Positions 43,743-52,650 of a stretch of DNA of 64,000 nucleotides are shown here, piece by piece. This DNA is from a bacterium (lineage in GTDB: Bacteria > UBP6 > UBA1177 > JAKLFG01). A model generated the notes under the pieces. The model worked only from the letters and a program-made list of their open reading frames with translations, had not been told where the DNA came from and did not search any database. The stretch's first letter is position 1, and each line of letters opens with the position of its first letter. Location of the stretch: contig JAKLIW010000001.1 of assembly GCA_022709425.1 (NCBI GenBank), forward strand, positions 360,603 to 424,602. The letters are read 5' to 3'. A program made the translations under genes and the position numbers.

Positions 43743-44045
43743 CTACCTGTTGGTATTGTCAACAATTTGTTCGACCAGTTGACGGTCGATAAGGTCCCGC
43801 AACATCTCATGAGTATCGCGTTCTAGGGTCGCACGGTCGACGCCGTCGGAACCCCCGAATTTTTCATACAGTCCGTCGACGACCGCGGCGACGTTTCGTT
43901 TCCCGTCGAGCAGTTCCCAGATGATCCCCGCCGTCGCGTTGATCGATATGATCTTTTCGACGAGCGGCGAAACGATGGTCACCGTTCCGTCCTTCATCTT
44001 GCGCCACGCGATCTCATCGCGGATCCGGTAGACATGGTCGTTCAT
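43743..44045 (-). CDS. PqqD-family peptide chaperone / RiPP recognition element
   Basis: A 100-residue protein of the PqqD fold (winged helix): WRKMKDGTVTIVSP, then the family hallmark INATAGIIWELLDGKRNVAAVVDGL, then DTHEMLRDLIDRQLVE. PqqD proteins bind the leader of a peptide substrate and deliver it to a radical SAM enzyme. It is the first gene of the minus-strand cluster that ends with the HprK-related kinase. The ATG at 44045 follows AGGAG; the frame to 44075 runs into the promoter. Partner assignment to the radical SAM enzyme at 34027-35040 is by gene context. Confidence 0.9.
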   Translation of the reverse strand: MNDHVYRIRDEIAWRKMKDGTVTIVSPLVEKIISINATAGIIWELLDGKRNVAAVVDGLYEKFGGSDGVDRATLERDTHEMLRDLIDRQLVEQIVDNTNR

Positions 44046-44073
44046 TCGTCTCTCTCCTTCGAGAACAGGGCCC

Positions 44074-44101
44074 ATTGTATGCGCCGCGTCCCGTTTTTCA
44101 A
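44074..44101 (-). promoter_or_regulatory. Promoter of the PqqD - giant lipoprotein - peptide operon
   Basis: Minus strand: TTGAAA (44101-44096), a 16-bp spacer, TACAAT (44079-44074), 28 bases before the PqqD start. It is divergent from the promoter of the MFS gene. Confidence 0.62.
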
Positions 44102-44118
44102 ATAAAATCTGGCCTCAT

Positions 44119-44147
44119 TTGACTCGTCATACCGTTTCTGCTAGCAT
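44119..44147 (+). promoter_or_regulatory. Promoter of the MFS transporter gene
   Basis: TTGACT (44119-44124), a 17-bp spacer, TAGCAT (44142-44147), 31 bases before the ATG at 44179. Confidence 0.62.
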
Positions 44148-44178
44148 CGCGCGACATCAACGGTTCACGGAGCGCCCC

Positions 44179-45780
44179 ATGATCCCCGAACGCGATATCA
44201 GTTGGATCTATTATTTCCTGTACCCGGTGCTGGCCGCCGCCGCCGGCTACCTGATATTCATCATTTATCAGTATGGCCGGGGACTGAAAGATTCACCGCG
44301 CGAGATATGGTTCGTCTCCATTTCGCAGGTGACCGAGTTCATCGCGTGGTCGCTGATGCTTTCGACGCTCACCCTCTTCCTCTCGAGCGATGTCGGCCTT
44401 TCCGACATCTCGGCGAGCAACATCGTCGGCGGGTGGAATGTCTCCTACACGGTGCTCATGTTCGGCGTCGGGGCGCTGGTCGACGCGGTGGGGGTCAAGC
44501 GGGTGCTCGTCATCGGAACGGTGCTCGCCATCGCCTCGCGGCTCGTCTTCGCCGTATCGACTAACATCTATACCCTCATCCTTTTCGGGTTCGCGGTGCA
44601 GGCGGTGTCGGTCGCGTTCCTGTCGCCGGTCATCACCGTCGCGATCAAGCGCTACACCAAGTCCGACACCTCGGCGATGGGCTTCGCGATGTTCTACACC
44701 CTGATGAATGTCGGATTCGCCGTCGGCGGCTGGATGTTCGACTACATCCGCAATACGCTCGGCGAATACGGCACGACGGTGGTCCCCCTGCTGGGCACCA
44801 TGTCGACCTACCGGTTCATCATGCTCGTTGCCTTCTTTATGTCGATACCGGCGATGATCTTCATCGCCCTTTTGCGCGACGGCATCAACCTCCACGACAA
44901 CGGCCGCATCGAGATAACGCCGCCCAAAAAGAGCGAAGGGGCCTTCTTCCCGGCGCTCGGCAAGACGGTGCGCGACGCCTTCACCGACGCCTATCGCATC
45001 TTCATCGATGTCATGAAACAGCCCGCCTTCTGGAAATTCATGCTACTTCTCACGATACTGCTCGGGGTCAACTATGTCTTCTTCCACTTCCACTACACCT
45101 TCCCCAAATACGGCATCCGCGTGCTGGGCGAAGGGGCGAAGGTAGGCAGTGTCTACGGGATGCTCAACCCGGTCATCGTGATATTCTTCGTGCCGCTCAT
45201 CGCGTGGGCGACCCGCACGTGGAGCCCCTACCTGATGATCACCTTCGGCTCGTTCGTATCGGCCTTCGCCGTGTTCCTCGTGACGCTCCCCGAACGGTTC
45301 TTCATACCACTCGTGGACACGGTGTTCGGCCGTCTCATCTGGCAGGTGTGGCTGGGGCTCGACCCCGCCATCGGCGAGGGGAAACTGGCCATCTACATCG
45401 CGCTGACGATCTTCGTCGGCCTGTTCACCGTCGGCGAGGCGATCTGGTCGCCGCGGCTGATGGAATACACCGCCCGCATCGCCCCCGAAGGACAGGAGGC
45501 GAGTTACATGACGCTCTCCATGCTGCCGAAGTTCATCAGCCAGCCGCTGGTCGCTCTCATGTCGGGACAACTGCTCGCGAATTATGTGCCGGTGCAGGAT
45601 AAGCTCGGCCCCGACGGCAAGCCGCTTCTCAACGAAGCGGGACAGGTGGTGCAGGTGGTGGGCGATGTCTCGGATCACCGGATGGTCTGGGTCTGGATCG
45701 CGGCGCTCGCCGTCACATCCCCCATCGGCATGCTCATCCTCCGGAAATGGGTGAATCCCAAAGAACCGGTCAAGGACTAA
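44179..45780 (+). CDS. Major facilitator superfamily transporter
   Basis: A 533-residue membrane protein with about 12 helices. The MFS loop motif between helices 2 and 3 appears as GALVDAVGVKRVLVIGT, and the layout (long central loop about 225-270, extended loop at about 490-510) resembles peptide/POT-like carriers. The substrate is not clear from sequence. The ATG at 44179 (MIPERDISW) is preceded by an ACGGAG; an upstream TTG in the same frame falls inside the promoter. It converges with the hybrid kinase gene, whose end is 15 bases away. It stands alone as a transcription unit and shows no obvious link to the peptide cluster, although export of a product cannot be excluded. Confidence 0.82.
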   Translation: MIPERDISWIYYFLYPVLAAAAGYLIFIIYQYGRGLKDSPREIWFVSISQVTEFIAWSLMLSTLTLFLSSDVGLSDISASNIVGGWNVSYTVLMFGVGALVDAVGVKRVLVIGTVLAIASRLVFAVSTNIYTLILFGFAVQAVSVAFLSPVITVAIKRYTKSDTSAMGFAMFYTLMNVGFAVGGWMFDYIRNTLGEYGTTVVPLLGTMSTYRFIMLVAFFMSIPAMIFIALLRDGINLHDNGRIEITPPKKSEGAFFPALGKTVRDAFTDAYRIFIDVMKQPAFWKFMLLLTILLGVNYVFFHFHYTFPKYGIRVLGEGAKVGSVYGMLNPVIVIFFVPLIAWATRTWSPYLMITFGSFVSAFAVFLVTLPERFFIPLVDTVFGRLIWQVWLGLDPAIGEGKLAIYIALTIFVGLFTVGEAIWSPRLMEYTARIAPEGQEASYMTLSMLPKFISQPLVALMSGQLLANYVPVQDKLGPDGKPLLNEAGQVVQVVGDVSDHRMVWVWIAALAVTSPIGMLILRKWVNPKEPVKD

Positions 45781-45795
45781 AAGAAACGATATCGG

Positions 45796-47703
45796 TTAGT
45801 TGTGGCGGTGCCGTTCCAGTAGCCGCGCGAGGTCGCCGAGAGAAAAGGGTTTGGCGATGCTGTCGGTGAACCCGTATTTGCGCGGATCGGCCATGACCGG
45901 GTCGTCGGCGTAGCCCGAAAGGACGAAGATCGGGACCGTTTCGTCCCGTTTGCGCAGTTCGACCACCGCCTCCTTGCCTCCCATGCCGCCCGGCACCGTG
46001 AGATCGAGCAGGACCGCCGCGAACGGACGCCCCTCCCGACGCGCCTCGTCGAAGGTCCAGAGCGCCGCGCCGCCGTCCTTCACGCAGACCGTCGTATAGC
46101 CCAGCCGTTCGAGCATCGGGGAGAGGATGCCGAGTATCACCTCTTCGTCGTCCATCGCCAGTATCCGTCCGGCGCCGTGATGGAACGCCCCCGCCGCCGC
46201 GGACTGTCCCGCCGCGGTCCGGTCGGAGGCGGGCAGGTAGAGGATAAAGGTCGAGCCTTTCCCCGGTTCCGATTCGACCTCGAGGGCGCCGCCGTGACGC
46301 GCCACGATGGAGTAGGATATGGCCAGCCCGAGTCCGCTCCCCTTCTGCTTGGTAGTGAAAAAGGGATCGAAGATGCGCGGCCGGATATCGGCCGGGATGC
46401 CCACCCCGTGATCGCGGATCGTTATCCGCAGATACCGACCCGGCGCGAGCGTCGGATGCGCGCCCCCATCGATCGACACCGCCGTCGCCGCCGCCTCGAT
46501 GACGCCGCCCGCCGGCATCGCCTGCTGGGCGTTGAGAATGATATTGTTGAAGACCTGTCCTATCTGATCGGGATCGTGGTCGCACAATGGCAGATCGTCG
46601 GGCAACTCGGCGCGGAACGAAACGTTCGACCCCGAAAGTGTGAAGCGCGCCGTTTCGTGGATAAGCGGCTGTATCGGCCCGGTGCGCCGCATCGGAGCGC
46701 CCCCCTTGGCGAAGGTGAGCAGTTGCCGGGTCAGTCCCCGCGCCCGCCCCATTGCCTGTAGCGCCTCCTCAAGATAGTGACCGGTCTGCGGCTCCTTGGT
46801 GACCATCCGGGCAAGATCGATAAAACCGAAGATGCCGCCGAGCAGGTTGTTGAAATCATGGGCGATACCGCCCGCAAGTACCCCGAGCGACTCGATCTTC
46901 TGCCCCTTCTGAGCCTCCTCCCACAACTGTTTCTTCTCAGTGATGTCGACCGAAACACCCAGCAGCGCCGGCATCCCGGAGAAGTTGAACGGTATCTTTA
47001 CCGTCGAAAGGAGGTGTATCTTGCCGGTCGCGTCGGTGATCGGCTCTTCGGGTATCAGTTTGGCCTTTCCCGAGTCGATGACCGCCTGATCGTCGGCGCG
47101 GAAATGTTCCACCTCCGCCGGCGTGGCGCCGAAATCGACATCGCTTTTCCCGGTAAGCGCCTCGACGGTGGTGCCGTAGTTGTCGGCGACCGCCTTGTTG
47201 ACAAGGATGAAGCGGCTGTCGCGGTTCTTGGCGAAGATGAAATGGGGCACGAGGTCGATAATCTGCCGCAGGAGTCGCTCGCTATCACGGAGCGCCAGTT
47301 CGGCCTCGCGCCGCTCGGTGATGTTGCGTCCCTCGGCCACCATCTGGACCACCCGACCCGAATCGTCGCGGATCGGATAGAGATTGAATTCGATGATGAT
47401 CGGACCGCGCTTGGTGAGGACCTTGGTCTCGCGCCGGATTACTTCGCCCACCGCAGCGCGACCGATGTCGTTTTTCAACAGTTCATGATCGCCGCCGCGC
47501 CACCAGAAGGAATCCCAGAACTTGATCCCGAGCAATTCCTCTTCGATCAATCCCGCCGACTCGACCGGCGCGCGGTTGAGATAGCGGATCGTCCCATCCA
47601 GATCGAGCAGTCCGATGAACTGATACAAACCGTCCAGTATCTGCGCCATCTGATGGGCGTTCGACCGGACGAGCGCCTCGGTCCTTTTCTGTTTGTTCGG
47701 CAT
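45796..47703 (-). CDS. Hybrid histidine kinase PAS-PAS-HisKA-HATPase-REC (NtrB-like core)
   Basis: A 635-residue soluble kinase. Two PAS domains occupy about 15-130 and 140-255 (ILDGLYQFIGLLDLDGTIRY; HFIFAKNRDSRFILVNKA). HisKA follows, with the His in AGGIAHDFNNLLGGI (the His-Asp-Phe-Asn-Asn type), and the HATPase has NIILNAQQAM, DHGVGIP and GSGLGLAISYSIV. The C-terminal receiver reads ILAMDDEEVILGIL, AVLLDLTVPGGMGG and IAKPFSLGDL. The ATG at 47703 follows GGGAGGGG. The genes beside it are a metal exporter and an MFS carrier, so the cognate output is not evident here. Confidence 0.93.
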   Translation of the reverse strand: MPNKQKRTEALVRSNAHQMAQILDGLYQFIGLLDLDGTIRYLNRAPVESAGLIEEELLGIKFWDSFWWRGGDHELLKNDIGRAAVGEVIRRETKVLTKRGPIIIEFNLYPIRDDSGRVVQMVAEGRNITERREAELALRDSERLLRQIIDLVPHFIFAKNRDSRFILVNKAVADNYGTTVEALTGKSDVDFGATPAEVEHFRADDQAVIDSGKAKLIPEEPITDATGKIHLLSTVKIPFNFSGMPALLGVSVDITEKKQLWEEAQKGQKIESLGVLAGGIAHDFNNLLGGIFGFIDLARMVTKEPQTGHYLEEALQAMGRARGLTRQLLTFAKGGAPMRRTGPIQPLIHETARFTLSGSNVSFRAELPDDLPLCDHDPDQIGQVFNNIILNAQQAMPAGGVIEAAATAVSIDGGAHPTLAPGRYLRITIRDHGVGIPADIRPRIFDPFFTTKQKGSGLGLAISYSIVARHGGALEVESEPGKGSTFILYLPASDRTAAGQSAAAGAFHHGAGRILAMDDEEVILGILSPMLERLGYTTVCVKDGGAALWTFDEARREGRPFAAVLLDLTVPGGMGGKEAVVELRKRDETVPIFVLSGYADDPVMADPRKYGFTDSIAKPFSLGDLARLLERHRHN

Positions 47704-47734
47704 AGTTCCCCCTCCCGCATCCGGCAGAGAAAAG

Positions 47735-47761
47735 GTTATAAACAATTTGTTGCAATGTCAA
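47735..47761 (-). promoter_or_regulatory. Probable promoter of the hybrid kinase gene
   Basis: Minus strand: TTGACA (47761-47756), a 15-bp spacer, TATAAC (47740-47735), 31 bases before the start. The spacer is short, so the match is weaker than others. Confidence 0.45.
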
Positions 47762-47770
47762 CGAGAATTT

Positions 47771-48664
47771 TTACGGACAACACCGCGAACAGGATTCATT
47801 CGATCCCTCGATCTCGATGGTGCAGTGTCTGATGCCGAGATCGTTCATCGCGGCGTTCGCCTCCCGCTTGACGCGGCAGGAGATCTCCGGCGTCACCGGG
47901 TCGTCGAGCACCAGATGGACCGTCAGTATCGTGTGTTCGCCGTCAAGGCTCCAGAGATGAAGGTCGTGGAACGAGGCGACCCCGGCGACCGTCGCAAGCC
48001 GCTCCTCTATCGCGGCAAGGTCCACCCCATCCGGTATCCCCTGTAGCAGTATTTTCGCCGAAGAGCGCAGGGCGCCGAGCGCCGTGACGAAGATGAACGC
48101 GGCGATGCCGAGCGACAGGAGCGGATCTATCCAGTACCAGCCGGTGAAGTGCATGATGAGCGCCCCGACGAGGACCGCCCCCCAGCCGAGTACATCCTCA
48201 AGCAGGTGGAGCGCCACCACCTTCGCGTTCTGCGAACTCCCTTTTTTGAGCCGCAGGACCGCCGCGCCGTTGACCACGATGCCGAGCACCGCGAGCGCCA
48301 GCATACCGAGGGTGACGGTCGGCTGGGGCGTGATGAGACGCGGGATGGCGGCGAAGACGATGACCACCGATCCGACCACCAGTATCGCGCTCCCGACGAC
48401 CGCCCCGAGCAGCGAAAAACGGCGGTAACCGTAGGTGTAGCGCCGGTCGCGGCCGCGGTCCGACACCTTTTGCAGGTACCACGCCAAGGCGAGAGCGAGG
48501 CTATCGCCGAGGTCGTGGAGCGCGTCGGACAGTATCGCGATGCTGTTGGTCAGCAGTCCGCCCGCTACCTCGATGAGCGCGAAAGAGAAATTGAGCAGGA
48601 ACGCGACGCCGATGTGGCCGGTGTCGCCGTGATCGTGATGGTCGTGGCCGTGATCGTGGCTCAT
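47771..48664 (-). CDS. Cation diffusion facilitator (CDF) metal exporter, CzcD/ZitB type
   Basis: A 297-residue protein. A His-rich N-terminus (HDHGHDHHDHGD) is followed by six membrane helices. The metal site residues of helices 2 and 5 are present (SDALHDLGDSLAL and HLLEDVLGW, the HxxxD pairs), as in zinc-exporting CDF proteins. The C-terminal cytoplasmic domain (about 205-290; DLHLWSLDGEHTILTVHLVL) binds metal and dimerises; a CSRCC tail adds further Cys ligands. It exports Zn(II) or a similar ion against the proton gradient. It follows the YchF-like GTPase gene by 9 bases. Confidence 0.93.
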   Translation of the reverse strand: MSHDHGHDHHDHGDTGHIGVAFLLNFSFALIEVAGGLLTNSIAILSDALHDLGDSLALALAWYLQKVSDRGRDRRYTYGYRRFSLLGAVVGSAILVVGSVVIVFAAIPRLITPQPTVTLGMLALAVLGIVVNGAAVLRLKKGSSQNAKVVALHLLEDVLGWGAVLVGALIMHFTGWYWIDPLLSLGIAAFIFVTALGALRSSAKILLQGIPDGVDLAAIEERLATVAGVASFHDLHLWSLDGEHTILTVHLVLDDPVTPEISCRVKREANAAMNDLGIRHCTIEIEGSNESCSRCCP

Positions 48665-48673
48665 GCGCTTCGG

Positions 48674-49696
48674 TCAGACGTTGAAGCGGAAGTTGATGAT
48701 GTCGCCGTCCTTGACGGTGTACTCCTTCCCCTCGAGGCGGTAGTGGCCCGCCTTCTTGCATTCGGCCTCGGAACCGTATTTATTGAAATCGTCGAAGTGT
48801 ATCGTCTCGGCGCGGATGAAACCGCGCTGGATGTCGCTGTGGATCTTTCCCGCCGCCTCGACCGCCGGGAGTCCCTTGCGGATGGGCCATGCCCGCACCT
48901 CGTCCTCCCCCGCCGTGAGGAACGATATGAGCCCGAGCGTCTCATAGGCGGTCCGGATGAACCGGATGCGCGCCGCTTCGGCAAGGCCATACCCTTTGAG
49001 AAATTCAAGCTGTTCTTCCTCAGCCATCTGCGACAGGTCCTTCTCGAGCGTCGCGCAGACCGGGAACGAGAGAACACCGTCGGCCGCGATGGCGGCGGTG
49101 AAATCGGCAGAAAGCGGCGCGCCCCCCTCCGGATCGTTCACGAGCGCTATCCGTTTCTTGAGCGTCAGGAAACTGTAGTTCGATATGAGGGCCAGTTCGT
49201 CGGTGGTGAAAGTGCCGGGAGCCGGGAATTCGTTCTTTTCAAGTATCGTATGGAGCTTTTTTATCGCCGGCATCTCGGGCGGATTCTTCTTCTCCTTCGC
49301 CTCGCGCTCTATCCGCTTCTCGGCGATGATGAGATCGGTCAGGAGCAGTTCGTCCTTGAGTTTCCGGTATTCGGTCAGCGGGTCTTTCGGTTCGGCGGTC
49401 ATGATGGAGTCGAAATTGCGCAGAACGAAGATGAGCAGGTCGGCCTTCTGGATGAGATTTTTCACTTGAGAAGGAAGAAGCGCATCTTTCGTGGCGGCGA
49501 TATTGTAATCGGTCAGGACGAACTCGGCGTAGGTCTTCTTTTTCGGTTTATAGATCTCGGCGAGCCGGTCGATGCGGGCATCGGGAACCTTGATGGTGCC
49601 GATGTTCTCCTCTTTCTTCGCCTCCGGGATACCGGTAAGCGCCTCGAAAACGGTCGTTTTTCCCGAAACAGGAAGTCCGATAAGGGCCGCGCGCAT
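48674..49696 (-). CDS. Divergent YchF/OBG-type GTPase with DUF933/TGS-like domain
   Basis: A 340-residue protein. The P-loop is GLPVSGKTTVFEALTG, followed by the YchF-like NIGTIKVPDARIDRLAEIY. The C-terminal DUF933/TGS-type domain is clear: SFLTAGEDEVRAWPIRKG, IHSDIQRGFIRAETI, YTVKDGDIINFRF. Two features depart from YchF: the P-loop lacks the NVGKS sequence, and the usual DIAGL G3 motif is replaced by TDYNIA. A helical insert sits in the middle (about 120-190). Typical YchF is an ATP/GTP-binding ribosome-associated factor. Altered catalysis is inferred; no canonical ychF is visible in this window. It has its own promoter and precedes the CDF gene. Confidence 0.85.
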   Translation of the reverse strand: MRAALIGLPVSGKTTVFEALTGIPEAKKEENIGTIKVPDARIDRLAEIYKPKKKTYAEFVLTDYNIAATKDALLPSQVKNLIQKADLLIFVLRNFDSIMTAEPKDPLTEYRKLKDELLLTDLIIAEKRIEREAKEKKNPPEMPAIKKLHTILEKNEFPAPGTFTTDELALISNYSFLTLKKRIALVNDPEGGAPLSADFTAAIAADGVLSFPVCATLEKDLSQMAEEEQLEFLKGYGLAEAARIRFIRTAYETLGLISFLTAGEDEVRAWPIRKGLPAVEAAGKIHSDIQRGFIRAETIHFDDFNKYGSEAECKKAGHYRLEGKEYTVKDGDIINFRFNV

Positions 49697-49726
49697 GGTG
49701 CCTCCACCTGAAAAAGACAGGAATGT

Positions 49727-49754
49727 ACTATACCTGTGCCGGGAAAAGAGTCAA
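49727..49754 (-). promoter_or_regulatory. Promoter of the YchF-like GTPase - CDF operon
   Basis: Minus strand: TTGACT (49754-49749), a 16-bp spacer, TATAGT (49732-49727), about 30 bases before the GTPase start; divergent from uvrA. Confidence 0.68.
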
Positions 49755-49792
49755 ATTCAGAGCTTGCCCAAGCCGCGATGTCTGGTAAAAAA

Positions 49793-49820
49793 TTTACAAG
49801 CATCCCGTTCGGCGTACGAT
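49793..49820 (+). promoter_or_regulatory. Promoter of uvrA
   Basis: TTTACA (49793-49798), a 16-bp spacer, TACGAT (49815-49820), 30 bases before the uvrA ATG. I see no LexA-type palindrome in the 150-base intergenic region. Confidence 0.58.
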
Positions 49821-49850
49821 GTTCTCGCTGTTCTAACTGAAGGAGCGCCC

Positions 49851-52634
49851 ATGTCCCGCACCATCTCCATCAAAGGGGTCCGCCACCACAACCTGAAAGG
49901 GTTCGACCTCGACATCCCCCACGAAAAGATCGTCGTCATCACCGGCGTCTCGGGCTCCGGCAAGACCTCGCTCGCCTTCGACACCATCTACGCCGAAGGA
50001 CAGCGCCGCTATGTCGAATCGCTCTCGAGTTACGCCCGCCAGTTCCTCGAACTGTCGGCCAAGCCCGATGTCGAGCACATCGAAGGCCTGTCGCCCAGCA
50101 TCGCGATAGAACAGCGCGGCCTCAATAAGAGCCCCCGCTCGATCGTCGGTACCACCACCGAGATATACGACTACCTGCGGCTGCTGTTCGCCCGCGCCGG
50201 GACGGTCCACTGCCACGAATGCGGCCGGGCCATCGTCAAGACCCCCGCCGCCCGTATTGTCGAGGAGATACTGAAACTCGCCGGCGAGAAGCTCTACCTC
50301 ATCGCCCCCGTCGTTTCGGGACGCAAAGGGACCTACGAGAAACTGTTCGACGAACTCCGCGGAGAGGGGTTCCTGCGCATCGTCATCGACGGGACCGAAT
50401 ACCGGCTCGACGAGGCGCTGCCGAAACTCGACAAGCAGAAGAAGCACGATATCGGGATCGTGGTGGACCGTATCGCGGTGCGCGACGGCGCTGACCAGAA
50501 CCGCATCCGCGCATCGGTCGAAACGGCGCTGCGGAAAGGCGAAGGGAAACTGCTCCTGCGGCAGAGCGACGGCACGACGAAACTCTTCAGCGAGCAGTTC
50601 GGCTGTCCCTACTGCGGCATTTACTACGACGAGATAGAGCCGCGCTCGTTCTCGTTCAACAGCCCGGCGGGCGCCTGCCCCACCTGCAACGGACTCGGTT
50701 TCACGATGCGGATGGACGAAAAACTCATCGTCACCGACCCGGGCAAACCGCCGACGCGCGGCGCGATACCGTCGCTGTGGAATTTCACCACGCAGATGAT
50801 CGAACAACTGCTCGACCACTATAAGATAGACAAGAAGACGCCGCTCAATAAGTTGCCGGAAAAGGTGCGCAAGGCGATACTCTACGGGAGCGACGAGCAG
50901 ATAAAATTCTCTGTGAAGACCGAGAACATGAAGCACGATTTCGACCGCCCGTTCGAGGGGGTCATCACGGCGCTTGAGCGGCGCTACAAGGAGACGACGA
51001 GCGAGATGATCCGCGAGGAACTCGCGAAATACCTCGTGCAGGGGGTGTGCGAGACCTGCGGCGGGAAACGGCTCCAACCCAAAGCGCTCGCGGTGAAGGT
51101 CGCCGGGATGAATATCCACGAGATGGGGGAGATGCCGGTCGAGGAACTCGCAAAAGTCTTCGGCGACGATAAACGGATGAAATTCAGCGACTTCCAGAAG
51201 GAGGTGGCCCACAAACCGGCGACCGAGATCCATGCGCGGCTCGGCTTTCTCGACCGCGTGGGACTCGGCTACCTCACGCTCAACCGCAAAACGGCGACGC
51301 TGTCGGGTGGCGAGGCGCAGCGGATACACCTCGCGACGCAGATCGGCAGTGCGCTGACCGGCGTCACCTACGTCCTCGACGAGCCGTCGATAGGGCTCCA
51401 CGCCGCCGACACCGAGAAGCTGGTATCGATACTCAAAAATCTGCGCGATCAAGGGAACAATGTCATCGTCGTTGAACACGACCGCGATATCATGGAGTCG
51501 GCCGATGTTCTTGTCGATCTCGGACCCGGCGCGGGACGGAAGGGGGGAGAACTGCTCTACGCCGGACCGACCGAAGGGATAGGGGCGGTGAAGCGGTCGC
51601 TCACCGGGAAATACCTCACCGGAGAACTCTCGATACCGGTGCCGAAAACACGCCGCAAAGCGAACGGCCGTATGCGGATAAAGGGAGCAACGACGAATAA
51701 TCTCAAGAATATAGATGTCGATATCCCGCTCGGGGTCCTCTGCGTGGTGACCGGTGTGTCGGGGTCGGGGAAGTCGTCGCTCATCATGGAAACGCTTCTC
51801 CCGGCGCTCGAAGGAAAGCCGGCGCCGCTCAAGAGTTTCAAGGTCGACGGCGAACTCGACGAATTCCTCGAGATCGATCAGTCGCCCATCGGCCAGACAC
51901 CCCGTTCCAACCCGGCGACCTACACGCAGGCCTTCGGCCCGATACGCGATCTGTTCGCCCAACTGCCCGAAGCGCGGGCCCGCGGTTATCAGCCGGGCCG
52001 TTTTTCCTTTAATGTAAAGGGTGGCCGGTGCGAGACCTGCGAGGGGGGCGGTGTCATCCGCATCGAGATGAATTTCATGCCCGACACCTATGTCACCTGT
52101 CCCGACTGCGGCGGGAAGCGGTTCAACCCCGACACGCTCGAGATCCGCTACAAAGGGAAGAGCATTTACGATGTTCTTGAGATGGAGGTCGACGAGGCGG
52201 TCGATTTTTTCCACCCCTTCCCGGCGATACGGCGCAAGATAGAACTACTCCACCAGATCGGGCTGGGCTACATCACGCTCGGCCAGCCGGCCCACACGTT
52301 GTCGGGCGGCGAGGCCCAGCGCATCAAGTTATCGAAAGAACTGGCGAAAAAGAAAGCCGACCGGACGCTTTACATCCTCGACGAACCGACGACGGGGCTC
52401 CATTTCGACGACATCAAGAAACTTATCGCGATACTCGACCGGCTCGTCGGCCACGGCGCATCGGTGCTGGTCATCGAACACAACCCCGACATCGTCAAGT
52501 GCGCCGACCATATCATCGACATCGGCCCGCTCGGCGGCAACAAAGGGGGCGAGATCGTCGCCTCTGGCACCCCCGAAGAGGTGGCGAAAAGCAAGCGGTC
52601 GCTCACCGGCCGGATGCTCAAAGATATCCTGTAG
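49851..52634 (+). CDS. uvrA: Excinuclease ABC subunit UvrA
   Basis: A 927-residue DNA damage sensor of nucleotide excision repair. It has two ABC ATPase halves, with Walker A GVSGSGKTSLAF and GVSGSGKSSLIM and signature LSGGEAQRIHLA and LSGGEAQRIKLS. Zinc modules are visible as CPYC...CPTC and CETC...CPDCGGKRF. The Q-loop and the UvrB-contact regions are present, and the length matches E. coli UvrA (940). The ATG at 49851 follows AAGGAG; the open frame 93 codons upstream lies across the GTPase promoter and gene and is not coding. It is followed 16 bases later by a small membrane protein. Confidence 0.97.
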   Translation: MSRTISIKGVRHHNLKGFDLDIPHEKIVVITGVSGSGKTSLAFDTIYAEGQRRYVESLSSYARQFLELSAKPDVEHIEGLSPSIAIEQRGLNKSPRSIVGTTTEIYDYLRLLFARAGTVHCHECGRAIVKTPAARIVEEILKLAGEKLYLIAPVVSGRKGTYEKLFDELRGEGFLRIVIDGTEYRLDEALPKLDKQKKHDIGIVVDRIAVRDGADQNRIRASVETALRKGEGKLLLRQSDGTTKLFSEQFGCPYCGIYYDEIEPRSFSFNSPAGACPTCNGLGFTMRMDEKLIVTDPGKPPTRGAIPSLWNFTTQMIEQLLDHYKIDKKTPLNKLPEKVRKAILYGSDEQIKFSVKTENMKHDFDRPFEGVITALERRYKETTSEMIREELAKYLVQGVCETCGGKRLQPKALAVKVAGMNIHEMGEMPVEELAKVFGDDKRMKFSDFQKEVAHKPATEIHARLGFLDRVGLGYLTLNRKTATLSGGEAQRIHLATQIGSALTGVTYVLDEPSIGLHAADTEKLVSILKNLRDQGNNVIVVEHDRDIMESADVLVDLGPGAGRKGGELLYAGPTEGIGAVKRSLTGKYLTGELSIPVPKTRRKANGRMRIKGATTNNLKNIDVDIPLGVLCVVTGVSGSGKSSLIMETLLPALEGKPAPLKSFKVDGELDEFLEIDQSPIGQTPRSNPATYTQAFGPIRDLFAQLPEARARGYQPGRFSFNVKGGRCETCEGGGVIRIEMNFMPDTYVTCPDCGGKRFNPDTLEIRYKGKSIYDVLEMEVDEAVDFFHPFPAIRRKIELLHQIGLGYITLGQPAHTLSGGEAQRIKLSKELAKKKADRTLYILDEPTTGLHFDDIKKLIAILDRLVGHGASVLVIEHNPDIVKCADHIIDIGPLGGNKGGEIVASGTPEEVAKSKRSLTGRMLKDIL

Positions 52635-52650
52635 TGATAGGAGGTTCCTT

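Noticed and set aside
49833..52214. A 793-codon open frame antisense to uvrA
   Set aside because: High GC and codon bias create long antisense frames; it has no ribosome-binding site or recognisable domain and lies wholly within uvrA.
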